In this document: piece by piece, positions 49,701 to 58,200 of the stretch
How positions within the stretch are numbered: the stretch's first letter is position 1
How the letters are laid out: each line of letters opens with the position of its first letter
From: Arctopsyche grandis
Taxonomy: Eukaryota > Arthropoda > Insecta > Trichoptera > Hydropsychidae
Length of the DNA: 64,000 nucleotides
Reading direction: 5' to 3'
Assembly (NCBI RefSeq): GCF_051622035.1
Contig: NC_135356.1
Coordinates: 868,001 to 932,000 of the forward strand
Notes under the pieces: model-generated
What the model saw: only the letters and a program-made list of their open reading frames with translations
Told to the model about the DNA's origin: nothing
Databases searched by the model: none
Position numbers and translations under genes: made by a program

Positions 49701-51493
49701 TTGCATACCAGTAGAGAGGTCAAGTCGACGGTTATTAAAAAAACACAGAACGACCATCTCCTATTAGAATTTTCCAATTTTTCTATCTTAATTGTTGTGA
49801 CGAATGCAATAAGTTGTTATCTTCTTCCTCAGTTTCTCGCAAATTCGAATTATATTCGAATCTTACAAATGCTACCTACATACATACATACATACATAAT
49901 GTTACAGTTTCGATTCCCACTACAGCCCCGCTGCTGGCCAGACCTTGGTGTGTGACTTGAGGTCCATCGTTTCTTATCAGAGTTTGCCAATTTTTCTGAT
50001 TTTCATTGAAACGGTTCATGTAAAATTAGCATCTCCTTTCCTATCTCTCTTGCTAATCTCAAGTTATTCAGCGTCTTAAAATTCGACAATTTGATTATAA
50101 AATGCTGCAAAAATTTCTCCATAGATGTCACTGTGGATGTTTATATGAATTCGCATTGTATAAAATGCTTATATATTGTATTTAAAGTACAATCGTAGCA
50201 AACCATATGTGTCACTTTGGGGTAATTCCTGTCATGGCACATATGTATGTAATAAAATAAGTAAAGCATTCGCTGTGTTTTTACTGAATTTCAAATATTA
50301 TATAACTACTGGCCACTTACATATGTACATAACTTATAAAATTAAAGCAATATTACCGTAACCTCAAAGCGAAATTGAGATAAGTTCACAGTTTGGTCAA
50401 ATTTGATCATTAATGCAGTTTTCTTCCTATTTTCATATTCTTTTTAGGCATTATTGGCAACTTTTCAAAATAGCATCACATTTTTTACAATACAACAGAC
50501 AAAAAGTTTTAGTTTTAATTACAAATTACATATGAATTCAATTCAAAATCACACGTTAAAATTCCAAACAGCTCAAATTGAAATACATACAGTTAATTGT
50601 AGTACAATTGTAAAGAATTATCATTTTTACATTCAGTCAATTTTATCAATTTATTTCAATCTTTAAAATGGTGCCCTGATTAACCGTATCTTGTAGACAT
50701 ACATATCTTGTGTACATATATACCTTATCCCTTATTGAAACAAAGCCGTTAGACAAGCCTACGGCCAACAATTGCCCGTCCAACGACCACGAGCAACATG
50801 TGATTCTCCCGGACCCGTTGACACGGTGTTTCTGTACAGCCTTAACTTCATTAGACCAAAACGCAATGTCGGAGACGGCACACGAGGTCAACTGGTGAGT
50901 TATTGGATTGTAGGCCAAACACTGCAGCGGTTCGTTGTGTCTGAAAAGATAACATATTATGTCATTTGATTCGCACTACTCAAATCATGTACACAAATAC
51001 GTACGAATATTTAAGCACTCCTTCAAGTTTCGACGTCCAGATTATGACTATCTTGTCGGCGCCCCCCGATGCAAACTTTCGACCGTCCTTAGCATAAGCT
51101 ACGCAGTACACAGTGTCCTTGTGGCCTCTCAGCAGCCTGATCAAGGAGCCGTCTTGAGGATCGTATACCATGACCCGCTCACTAGCCGCCACTATCATCT
51201 GGGTACCATCGGGACTATAGCACAGACTCTGCACGCTGAAAACAATAAATAAAGGTGCATACTATTTATGTATATGCAATCAATACAAGTATTAAAACTA
51301 GGCTGTACTTTCGATCGATATGGAGTATGTTGACATTTTTGACATTTCGTCATACACTCCAAGGCTAGCCTGCCATTTTAAATAATTAGTACAAAGCTTA
51401 TTAATCAAGATATGAGCATTGTGAGTATTACCAAGAGTATTCAGTCTTTTCCGCCTCGTGAATCTTGTTAATCCACTTGGGAACTGTACGCAT
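37642..51493 (-). CDS. IFT122: Intraflagellar transport protein 122 (IFT-A subunit), 20 exons, exon 17 disrupted
   Basis: IFT122 is a core subunit of IFT complex A, which drives retrograde ciliary transport and ciliary membrane-protein entry; in insects it should act in ciliated sensory neurons. Exons on the minus strand (high to low): 51493-51432, 51235-51005, 50940-50724, 49438-49288, 47944-47790, 47717-47520, 45891-45625, 45177-45013, 44049-43811, 43745-43592, 42852-42688, 42507-42350, 42285-42011, 41507-41347, 41264-41080, 40990-40882, 39639-39557 plus 38466-38393, 38346-38144, 38018-37860, 37779-37642. All join in phase and, without the insertion, give 1182 residues, close to the usual family length. 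Start MRTVPKW matches the family N-terminus. WD40 repeats fill the N-terminal part, helical TPR-like repeats follow, and Cys pairs (CYRC, CNYC, CPHC, CSFC) end the protein. A 1086-bp LTR element breaks exon 17. The exon 7 donor (GAG|GTCCGC) and exon 14/15 boundary are the least certain. Confidence 0.93.
37860..38018 (-). CDS. IFT122: IFT122 exon 19
   Basis: Acceptor TTTATAG, donor GTTTAT. Encodes [19 protein letters not shown], the third Cys pair. Confidence 0.92.
38144..38346 (-). CDS. IFT122: IFT122 exon 18
   Basis: Acceptor GGTATAG, donor GTAAGT. Encodes [20 protein letters not shown] and ALQLIESDV. Confidence 0.92.
38393..38466 (-). CDS. IFT122: IFT122 exon 17, 3' part
   Basis: Encodes [16 protein letters not shown] and the start of the next helix, with the second CxxC pair. 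It ends at donor GTTAGT before a 46-bp intron. Confidence 0.88.
38467..38628 (-). repeat. 3' LTR (element on minus strand)
   Basis: 162 bp, identical to the other LTR except at two sites. It is preceded on the minus strand by the polypurine tract. Confidence 0.93.
39391..39552 (-). repeat. 5' LTR (element on minus strand)
   Basis: 162 bp. Carries AATAAA and, in the IFT122 frame, a stop codon at 39424. Confidence 0.93.
39553..39639 (-). CDS. IFT122: IFT122 exon 17, 5' part, cut by LTR element
   Basis: Encodes [16 protein letters not shown] and the zinc-binding pair CYRC. Sequence then passes straight into the LTR after the ATGT duplication. Read through, the frame continues in the LTR to a stop at 39424. 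Confidence 0.9.
39640..40174. other. IFT122 intron 16, non-TE part
   Basis: AT-rich intron sequence with no recognised repeat. Confidence 0.5.
40179..40858 (+). mobile_element. piggyBac-type element with TTAA duplication (intron 16)
   Basis: TTAA at 40175-40178 and 40859-40862 flank the ends CCCTTTCAATGCTGACC and, from the right, CCCTTTGAATGCTGAAG. On the plus strand near 40480-40600 a frame reads [15 protein letters not shown] and then [16 protein letters not shown], the conserved N-terminal part of piggyBac transposases. The catalytic region is missing. An internally deleted copy. Confidence 0.85.
40882..40990 (-). CDS. IFT122: IFT122 exon 16
   Basis: Acceptor GTTTTCAG, donor GTGAAT. Encodes [21 protein letters not shown] piggyBac-type element begins only about 20 bp beyond its donor. 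Confidence 0.92.
41080..41264 (-). CDS. IFT122: IFT122 exon 15
   Basis: Encodes [19 protein letters not shown] and [16 protein letters not shown]. The acceptor used (CAACAACAG) is the one that keeps frame; an upstream TTACAG is out of phase with exon 14. Confidence 0.88.
41347..41507 (-). CDS. IFT122: IFT122 exon 14
   Basis: Acceptor ATTTTCAG. Encodes [20 protein letters not shown] and [15 protein letters not shown]. The donor (TGG|GTTAAT) is inferred from phase. Confidence 0.88.
41608..41955 (+). mobile_element. tRNA-derived SINE (intron 13)
   Basis: Pol III boxes are visible: A-box-like TAGTGGTTAGCATA (41622) and B-box-like GGGTTCAAATCC (41661). The body starts GAGTTTGCCAATTTATCTGA and the tail CAGGAAGGCGCATTTGGGG ends in AATAAAAAATAAAT. 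Antisense to IFT122. Confidence 0.85.
42011..42285 (-). CDS. IFT122: IFT122 exon 13
   Basis: Acceptor GTTTTAG, donor GTTCGT. Encodes [19 protein letters not shown] and [19 protein letters not shown]. Confidence 0.94.
42350..42507 (-). CDS. IFT122: IFT122 exon 12
   Basis: Acceptor TTTGTAG, donor GTGAGT. Encodes [20 protein letters not shown] and NGWVDM at the split codon. Confidence 0.93.
42688..42852 (-). CDS. IFT122: IFT122 exon 11 (TPR-like)
   Basis: Acceptor TTCTAG, donor GTTTGT. Encodes [19 protein letters not shown] and [16 protein letters not shown]. Confidence 0.93.
42917..43490. mobile_element. DNA transposon remnant (intron 10)
   Basis: TAGGGTTGCCAAGTG on the left and, read inward from the right, TAGAGTTGCCAACAG, both followed by A/T-rich runs. 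No clear target duplication and no transposase. Confidence 0.5.
43592..43745 (-). CDS. IFT122: IFT122 exon 10 (start of helical region)
   Basis: Acceptor TTTTCAG, donor GTTTGA. Encodes [15 protein letters not shown] and [20 protein letters not shown]. Confidence 0.93.
43811..44049 (-). CDS. IFT122: IFT122 exon 9
   Basis: Acceptor AAACAG, donor GTATGG. Encodes [20 protein letters not shown] and the run to FKYG/FN at the split codon. Confidence 0.93.
44116..44575 (+). mobile_element. Jockey-like LINE 3' fragment with inverted end (intron 8)
   Basis: 44116-44375 runs in plus orientation and matches the 3' coding end and 3' UTR of the LINE at 59795-60543. It includes a decayed TNLSKLQVIQNKSLK-like frame and TCTATACCCTTCAGGTATAA. 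From about 44380 to 44570 the sequence matches the last 200 bp of the same LINE in reverse complement. Confidence 0.75.
44581..44998 (+). mobile_element. tRNA-derived SINE (intron 8)
   Basis: Best-preserved copy: A-box region GTTTAGCACCGAGAGG, B-box CGGGTTCGATCCCG, body CAGAGTTTGCCAATTTATCT, tail TAGGAAGGCGCATTGGGGT, ending AAATAAATAAATAAAT. Confidence 0.88.
45013..45177 (-). CDS. IFT122: IFT122 exon 8
   Basis: Acceptor TTATAG, donor GTAAGT. Encodes [19 protein letters not shown] and QQLLF, matching the second WD40 block. Confidence 0.9.
45625..45891 (-). CDS. IFT122: IFT122 exon 7
   Basis: Encodes [18 protein letters not shown] and SIRYVKV, ending GLANGE. The donor chosen (GTCCGC) is weak but gives the family-consistent join to exon 8 (NGE-IWKVDL). 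Confidence 0.88.
46044..46484. mobile_element. Inverted-repeat element split by a MITE (intron 6)
   Basis: TATATGTTACAATTGAGG ... CAGTTGTAATATATT near 46044-46090 is matched in reverse complement at about 46430-46480. The two halves are separated by the MITE at 46141-46324. Confidence 0.65.
46141..46324. mobile_element. 184-bp hAT-type MITE with perfect 8-bp TSD
   Basis: Inverted ends TAGGGATCCCAAATCTAAA and TTTGGGATCCCTA, flanked by ATTACAAC on both sides (46133-46140 and 46325-46332). No coding capacity. It lies inside the element above. Confidence 0.9.
46514..47453 (-). mobile_element. hAT element with internal 279-bp tandem duplication (intron 6)
   Basis: The ends are CAGTGCTATTTGCTCAAACT and TAGTTTGAGTAGCACTG, with CTCTAAGG on both sides (46506-46513 and 47454-47461). 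On the minus strand each of two tandem copies (stepping 279 bp) encodes the transposase C-terminus [18 protein letters not shown] ... [17 protein letters not shown], as in GTF2IRD2/ZBED5-type hAT proteins. The catalytic part is missing. Confidence 0.88.
47520..47717 (-). CDS. IFT122: IFT122 exon 6 (end of first WD40 block)
   Basis: Acceptor CCGACAG, donor GTGAGT. Encodes [20 protein letters not shown], then [14 protein letters not shown] and [10 protein letters not shown]. Confidence 0.95.
47790..47944 (-). CDS. IFT122: IFT122 exon 5 (WD40)
   Basis: Acceptor GATTTTCAG, donor GTGAGT. Contains the conserved [18 protein letters not shown] strand. Confidence 0.93.
48120..49215 (-). mobile_element. 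5'-truncated LINE fragment (intron 4)
   Basis: The minus strand reads the reverse transcriptase piece [16 protein letters not shown] (YADD box) with LNPEKCSIL, then [14 protein letters not shown] and [18 protein letters not shown], ending in an (AATA)n tail at about 48120. Order and motifs fit an APE-type LINE. Several frameshifts and stops. Same strand as IFT122. Confidence 0.8.
49288..49438 (-). CDS. IFT122: IFT122 exon 4 (WD40)
   Basis: Acceptor TTTCAG, donor GTAATT. Encodes [20 protein letters not shown] and [14 protein letters not shown]. Confidence 0.93.
49880..50265 (+). mobile_element. SINE copy, 5' part decayed (intron 3)
   Basis: Shares CGTTTCTTATCAGAGTTTGC and TCTGATTTTCATTGAAACGG with the other SINEs. 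The promoter boxes are poor and the 3' tail is shortened. Confidence 0.65.
50724..50940 (-). CDS. IFT122: IFT122 exon 3 (WD40)
   Basis: Acceptor CTTTTCAG, donor GTATAT. Encodes [18 protein letters not shown] ... [14 protein letters not shown] ... SIRDK. It ends in phase 0. Confidence 0.95.
51005..51235 (-). CDS. IFT122: IFT122 exon 2 (WD40)
   Basis: Acceptor TTTTCAG, donor GTACGT. Contains [20 protein letters not shown] and IIWTSKLEG, among the most conserved segments of the IFT122 WD40 domain. Confidence 0.95.
51432..51493 (-). CDS. IFT122: IFT122 exon 1 (residues 1-20)
   Basis: Starts at the ATG of [16 protein letters not shown] and ends at a donor GTAATA. The codon for residue 21 (Cys) is split across the intron. 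Confidence 0.88.
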
Positions 51494-51560
51494 TTTTATT
51501 ATTTTGAGCCTGATGATATTGTACGAAGCGAGCTTGTGTGTTGTCTGAGTTGTCACTGCC

Positions 51561-51575
51561 GTTGCTATTGGTTAC
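51561..51575 (-). promoter_or_regulatory. X-box (RFX site) upstream of IFT122
   Basis: The minus strand reads GTAACC-AAT-AGCAAC, an exact match to the RFX consensus GTNRCC-N(0-3)-RGYAAC. It is 68-82 bp upstream of the ATG. RFX factors control ciliary genes through such sites close to the start codon. The spacing is the allowed maximum of 3. It also contains CCAAT. Confidence 0.72.
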
Positions 51576-51769
51576 AAACTCGACTCTCTGCTCGGCACCT
51601 CTTTTGAGGAGTTTACAATAATAAAGCTTTTAGAAACTAACAATTTTGTATATATTGTATATATTTCTTCGAACAAATCGAGTTGAGTTGAACAAATAGT
51701 GCTAAAACTCATCTTCTTTGAGTGCTATGTCCTCCAAAAGGTTGGCTACCACATATGTATCATACATTT

Positions 51770-52085
51770 TTAAGTTAAATCCCAATGCGCCTTCCTGGCC
51801 AATTAATTAAAAACATCGGTATACAATTTTTAGAATAATTTCAACAAAGCATCATAGAGACACCTATGGATAAATTTTGACAAATTTTTGATAAACTTAC
51901 ATTTTCGGAGCATTTTTTTTTTATATAAATCGTCAAATTTCGAGATACTTAGAAACTCGAAATTTACGAGACACTTATGGACAAATTTGCAGGATTTTTA
52001 TACGAATCAGTGAAAATCGCGAGAAATGGGTAAAGGTTGCCAATTTGTTGCATATATCCTAACCACTAGTCCAAGCTGCTGGTTA
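51770..52085 (-). mobile_element. SINE copy, minus strand
   Basis: Read on minus: GACTAGTGGTTAGGATAT (A-box), then AAATTGGCAACC, and the family tail GGCCAGGAAGGCGCATTGGG. The B-box region is deleted. Confidence 0.7.
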
Positions 52086-52335
52086 ATTTGGTTTAGTTCA
52101 ACCGCATTAAAAATTAATGGGCTGAAATTGAATGTACGGAAATATTATTATATTTTACTACTATGAGCACCGAGTTGTTACCGGTGGCTTAGTCTTTTAC
52201 CAGCAGTTGAAAGATTGGTAGTTTCGACTCAATTAAATCCTACTTTCCCTCCCAAAAATCGATCTCTACTGGACTGTTTTTTTCTTTCAGATATCTGGGG
52301 TTCGTTATGAACACTTGCTCGATTTTTCAGCCTGC
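52086..52335. other. Stretch with SINE-like scrap
   Basis: GAGCACCGAGTTGTTACCGG at about 52163 resembles the promoter arm of the SINE at 44581. Otherwise unassigned. Confidence 0.3.
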
Positions 52336-52339
52336 TTTA

Positions 52340-53087
52340 ACCTTTTGAATACTGACCAACGCCAATCGGCGTTTTGCCAACAATCCCATGAGCCTGGAAT
52401 ACACCGATAGTCGTTGTTTTTTGAGTATGTAAAAAATAAACAAGAATACTACCCGATAAGCCTTTCCAGGTAGCATTGAAAAAAATGCATTGAATATGGG
52501 TCGTGTAATCCGTGTCAATGTTTATAAAGACTGGTTTACACCGGAATTGCTGAATTTATAATTATAGTAGAATTTCTCGTTGGAAATCCCTAGCTGCTGA
52601 GTATTTTAGATTGTGGCTTGGTATTTAGATTGTGGCATGGTATTTAGATTGTGAGCATGACATTTTAAGAACGATGAAGATCGAACTAGTTTTTGAGAAA
52701 TACATAATTAATAGACTTCTTTTGTTTATTTTATATTGTTGCAAGATATATGTACATATTAGAGAGTCTAAACACACCTTTACAAAACTCGGAATCCTCA
52801 TTGGTAGTTATCTAGGGCCTCATACTTTTTTAAATAATGCAATAATAATTATGACTGTTGGTTGTATCAAAAAGTTATTTTCTTTGAATTTTTAATAGAT
52901 TTTTATTTATCATAAAATATACTCACAATAAATTTATTCTACATATATGTATGTATGTATGTATATAATAGTTATTAATCTAACGATTATTATCTATTTA
53001 CAAGGTTTTTATTATTCACTTTCGTTTTGATGATAGTAATAAAATTAATAATAGGAGATCATTCTAGTTTGACATGCATATGTACCA
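52340..53087 (+). mobile_element. piggyBac-derived segment
   Basis: TTAACCTTTTGAATACTGACC at about 52337 matches the 5' end of the element at 40179. The segment then contains the same degenerate CGGAATTGCTGAATTTATAA and GAAATCCCTAGCTGCTGAGT stretches. It is nearly identical to 31604-32236. The right end is not clear. Confidence 0.65.
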
Positions 53088-53427
53088 GTGGTTCTCATGT
53101 GCAGCCATCAACGCTTCATAAAGTAATATTTCACAATTTTATTTGTTATTTTTTGCATATTATGTAGTTCGATTAAAACAACTTCTGAATTCAAATTCAA
53201 AACGTTAATTTATAGTGTCTTCAATCTTTATCTGGAACTTGCTATATGCTTGCATTGATTTATGTACAATATTCTATTATTGTACATAAATTTATTTTTT
53301 TGTTGTTGTTTATAATTCGAACTATGTATGTAATCCATGTCAAAAATTTATAAATAATTTTACAAATAAAATAGTGAAATATTACTCTATATAGCGTTGG
53401 TGGCCGCACATGAGAACCACTGATCTA
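53088..53427. mobile_element. hAT-type MITE (full copy)
   Basis: Inverted ends CAGTGGTTCTCATGTGCAGC and GCACATGAGAACCACTG, about 30 bp including AACGC. No coding frame. A second copy is at 32237. Confidence 0.7.
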
Positions 53428-53759
53428 GTCACATATCTGCACTCAGATTGACTGAAATTTGATACAAAAACATTTTTTCGGGTTTCAAAGTATTTTTGTA
53501 CACTCCACTTCTCCGGAAGTTTTTCCTAAGTCTGCAAATCGTACGACTCGTTGATCAATGCAAAACTCCTTAATGGAAGATCGGTTGGTGTAGTATTTTT
53601 GTAAATAAACACTCCAGAGATGATTTCACGAGTACCGAAGCAAAGCATCCAAGACAGTCAAGTCAGAACAAAATTATTGTCGATTATATCGCAAACTGCT
53701 TCATCTGGAAAACACATTTATAAATTTTGTTAAAAATGTTTTTAATGTATTATTATGGT

Positions 53760-53964
53760 TAGGGTTGCCACCTCAGACCCAAGTCTCACCCGGTGATAGT
53801 GACAAAAAAAATATGTATTTATATTTATACCTTATTCGCTCAGTAATGCATTTTTGTACACAAGATATCGCCAAACATTTCATACAAAAGACATGAGCTA
53901 CATACCTGTCACATGGAGACATAACCTTGAAACCCGAAGCCCGGAGACTTCGGTGGCAACCCTA
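53760..53964. mobile_element. 205-bp MITE with 8-bp TSD
   Basis: Ends TAGGGTTGCCACC and GGTGGCAACCCTA. The flanks are ATTATGGT and ATTGTGGT (7 of 8 identical). Confidence 0.8.
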
Positions 53965-55019
53965 ATTGTGGTTTACTTATGCATGTAAAACATTAATATT
54001 CTACCTATCCGTGCTAGAGAAATCCGCTCGCCGCAGTGCTGGATACCAAACTTCCGTTAGCACAAGACTTCGGCCCCGTCCACTGTCGGTATCGATTGGT
54101 CATTTACAGTTACAGATTGGTCATTGCCAGTTACAAAAAATGACCACTGACACGAAAGCCATGTGAAACGTAAAGGAGGTAAGTAATAAGTAAAAAAAGG
54201 GCCGCGTACTCACTTAACTACTACGCACATACTAAATCATTTTGACATTATCCACGAGTATTTTAATTTTTTTGTTGATTCATTAGGTTATCTTTGTGGA
54301 ATACAATAAATTTAAGATAGATGCTATTACTATTTAACAAATTGTAAGACAGGGAAGGTATGTTGACCGTATCCCGGTCTAACGAAACACGTGTTGTGTA
54401 GTTTGAAAGAGGATCGTTTATTTTCGATCAATTGGTACAATGGTTATTGTATGTACGAAGACGTTTCTTCGGAGAAGTGATCTGTATGAACTCCATAGGC
54501 TCACTCTGCCAGTGGAGGTTGCTGCGTTGGTTTATAAACGTTTTGGGTTGGAGTGTGTCCTTTGTTCGTGGTACTCGCGCTGACCTATTTATGCGTGTTT
54601 GCCACGCGTTAATGACTTTCCTGGATATGTGTCGCAGTGACCTGATGAGATCATTTAAGTTGTACTATATGCCTACAAAATGGTTGAAAAAACAAGAATT
54701 TTGGCGTTGAGATGTACTCCATATCGGTACGGGAGGGTTAAAAGGGTAAATAAAAAGTTGGAATGTTTTATCTTTTTAATTTATACCAGGAAAATAAATA
54801 GGCTTCATATGCAGGTGTAGAAATCGATTTTTCATTATTTCGTTAGCAACAAAGTACATATCCGTATGGTAAAAAAAAACCGATCAATTATGCTCTCACT
54901 TGTGCTTGCCAACCACAGAACTCAAGTTCTCTAAAAGTTAATACAAAGATGTAGATTCATATGTATATTTAATACTTTATATTGCAAACAAAAATACATA
55001 CACGCGAGAAAAAACAATT
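53965..55019. other. Intergenic stretch
   Basis: No gene recognised. The 92-codon frame at 54432-54710 has no family resemblance. The block at about 54360-54720 is less AT-rich than its surroundings and could be an old solo LTR, but no boundaries or duplication were found. Confidence 0.3.
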
Positions 55020-55069
55020 TTATATAAGTTTTTTTGATTAATCATTAAAAAATAATTTAATTAATTAAA

Positions 55070-55211
55070 ATTTTTTATAATACAATAAATGACTATTTAT
55101 GTATTATCGAGACATCTATAGAGTAAAAATATGTTTATAATTTTTGGTTAAAACCTTTGCTAAATCGGAGTATTAAATTTCAAAACATTAAAAAAATTAA
55201 ATGATTAATTT
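55070..55211. repeat. Inverted-repeat arm left of the RTE element
   Basis: The sequence with CGAGACATCTATAGAGT and AAACCTTTGCTAAATC matches 58905-59070 in reverse complement and 60690-60800 in direct orientation. Confidence 0.7.
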
Positions 55212-58200
55212 CATCATCATCATCATTTACAGCCATTCGCCATCCACTGCTGGATGAAGGCCTCTCCAACACGCTTCCACTCGTCTCTGTTTTGCGCAAC
55301 ACTCATCCATCTCATTCCGCACATTTTCCTAATTTGGTTCACCCATCTTCCTTGCGGTCTTCCTTTTACTCTTTTGCCTTCTCTCGGGTACCATTCAAGC
55401 ACTTCTTTTGTCCACCTTTCGTCCATCCTCCTAGCTACGTGACCCGCCCATTGCCATTTCAATCTCTTCACTCTATCCACTATGTCCACTACCCTTGTCA
55501 TATTTCTCACCCACGTGTTCCGCTTCCTGTCTTTCCTCGTTATGCCAAGCATACAGCGTTCCATACTTCTTTGAGTGCATTGGATTTTATTTTGCATCTT
55601 GGCGTTCAGTGTCCAAGTTTCACATCCATACGTCATCACTGGCAAAACGCATTGATCAAAGATCCTTTTCTTCAGGCAGAGTGGCATTTTTGATTTAAAA
55701 ACAGCATTCATCCGTCCAAATGCACTCCACCCTAATTTCATACGTCTCTTTATCTCTTCATTTTTACTACCAGACATGTCAATTATTTGACCTAAATATA
55801 AATAATTATTTACTACTTCTACTGGTTTATCATCTAAGGGGATGCTATCAGGCATGCAATAACTATTGAACATTAGTTTAGTCTTATCTACGTTAATTTT
55901 TAATCCTACTTTTCTACTTTCCCTGTCCAGCTGTATTAGTCTGATAAGTAGGTCAGCTGAATCACGAGCTACTAAAACTATATCGTCTGCGAACCGAAGG
56001 TGACTCAAAAAGCGACCATTGATGCTTACTCCGGCTGTATCCCAATCCAATTTCCTGAAAACTCCCTCAAGCACCGCATTGAATAACTTGGGCGAGATTG
56101 TATCTCCTTGTCTTACTCCTTTTCCTATGCTAAATCTATCTGTACCTGAAAAAATTTTAACCGAAGCTGTGGCATTCTTATATATTGCAGCTAACAGTCC
56201 CACATAGGTTTCCGGCACTCCCTGTGTTTTTAGAGCGTTAAGTACTGCATTATGACTAACTGTATCGAAGGCTTTCTCATAATCGACGAAACCTAGGCAC
56301 AATGGCCGTTGATATTCGTTGGCGCGCTCGATTAGTTCGCCAACTACTTGGAGGTGGTCCATTGTGCTGAAATTTGCCCTAAACCCTGCCTGCTCTACAG
56401 GTTGGTTCTCGTCGAGGATATTCTTCAGCCTTTCTGTAATAACCTTCGTGAAGAGCTTGTAGACCGCTGAAAGTAGACTAATGGGTCGGTAGTTCTTGAT
56501 ATCGCTTTTGTCGCCTTTTTTGTGTATTAAAATGATAGTTGCGTTATTCCATCCTTCTGGTATAGCTTGGTTCTGGATGCATTTGCTGAAAAGCCTAGCT
56601 AAGATATTAATTAGGGGGGGGCCGCCACATTTTAGTAAGTCAATGGGAATATTATCTTCCCCTGGGGATTTACCGTTCTTTGCAGTTTTTAGCGCGGCCT
56701 CTACTTCGCTAGGCAATACTGCAGGAACCCTTTGGCCGTGTGTCGATTCCAGAGCGGGGAATTGGCCGTTGTCGTTCTCGTATAGTTTTGCATAGAACGT
56801 GTAAACTCTGTCTATGATTTCTTCTCTATTCCTAATTATTACTCCGCTCTCTGATCTGATTGCGATCATTTGGTTTTTGCCTAAGAAAAGATCCTGTTTG
56901 CACTTTTTCAGGCTACGGTTATTCTTAATGGTATTTTCTATTAGCTTGCTGTTAAAATCCCTGACATCCCTGACTATTCTCTTTTTAATTTCCTTATTTA
57001 CTAGATTGTATTCTTGCTTATTATTATCCCTATCTAAATTCCTTTTATGCTTAATTAGGTTTTTTGTTTCCGCTGAAATTTTGCTTAATTTAATCTGTTT
57101 CCTGAATCCACCTAATTTCTTACCTGTTGAGGTTAGAACCGAACTAATTACAGTGTTCAATTCCTCGATGTCTGCTTCTGGGTTTAATTTCCCGTATCGA
57201 TTTCCAAGTTCGAGTTCGAATTCCTTTTTCCTAGACCTTAGTTGAGCGAAATCTGGAGAGTTACTGCATCCTTTTATTAATTTCCTACGTTCGCAATTTA
57301 TATTAATGGCCATCTTGGCACGGACTAATCTGTGATCGCTACCTATATCTACTTTACTTAAAACACTAACGTCTTTAACGGAGTGCAGGGCATTTGTTAG
57401 GATGAAATCGATCTCGTTTCTGTCTCCTTTAGGACTCTCCCAAGTCCACTTATTGTTGGTGTTTTTCCTGAAAAATGAATTAGTGATAAAGAGCCTGTTG
57501 TGTTCTGCGAATTCTATGAGGCGATCGCCTCTGTCGTTTCTTTGGCCGGTACCAAAATTGCCTACTGCTCTTTCAGTATTTGCCTTTTGTCCTATTTTTG
57601 CGTTAAAGTCGCCCATGATTATTTTAAAGTGGTGACGGCTATTATCGTATGCGTCCTGTATTTTTTCGTAGAAGTCTTCTATTTCCTCGTCTGGGTGGCT
57701 AGATGTGGGGGCGTACACTTGGAAGATTTGACAAGTGTACCTGCTCGAGATTCTTAATACTATATAGCATATACGTTCCGATATGTCGCTTATTTCTATA
57801 ATATTTCTTTCTATTCTCTTATTGATAAGAAACCCTACTCCTCCTATTCTACCATTTGGTAGCCCTCTCCAGTAGAGACAGTTACCACTTTTTAGGATTA
57901 TTTGGTTTTGCTGTTTTCGTCTTACTTCACTAAGTCCTATTATATCCCATTTGATATTTTCTAATTCATTCTCTAATGCAAGCACACTTCCTTCACTCGA
58001 TAACGTTCTTACATTGTACGTGGCTAAATACAGGTTTCTATTAGCTAAGCTATCATCCATCGTCACTCTTACCTTGTTGGAGGTTTGGATATTATTTTTC
58101 TCGCATTTATCCAAGATGTGTTGAGAAAAAGGCGGTACTTGAGAGAGATTTCCATTCAAGGAGTGAGTTCTTACCGCCATAGACTCTTCTCTGTGGTCAG

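Noticed and set aside
55254..57757. Plus-strand frames opposite the LINE ORF
   Set aside because: Shadows of the 985-codon RTE protein.
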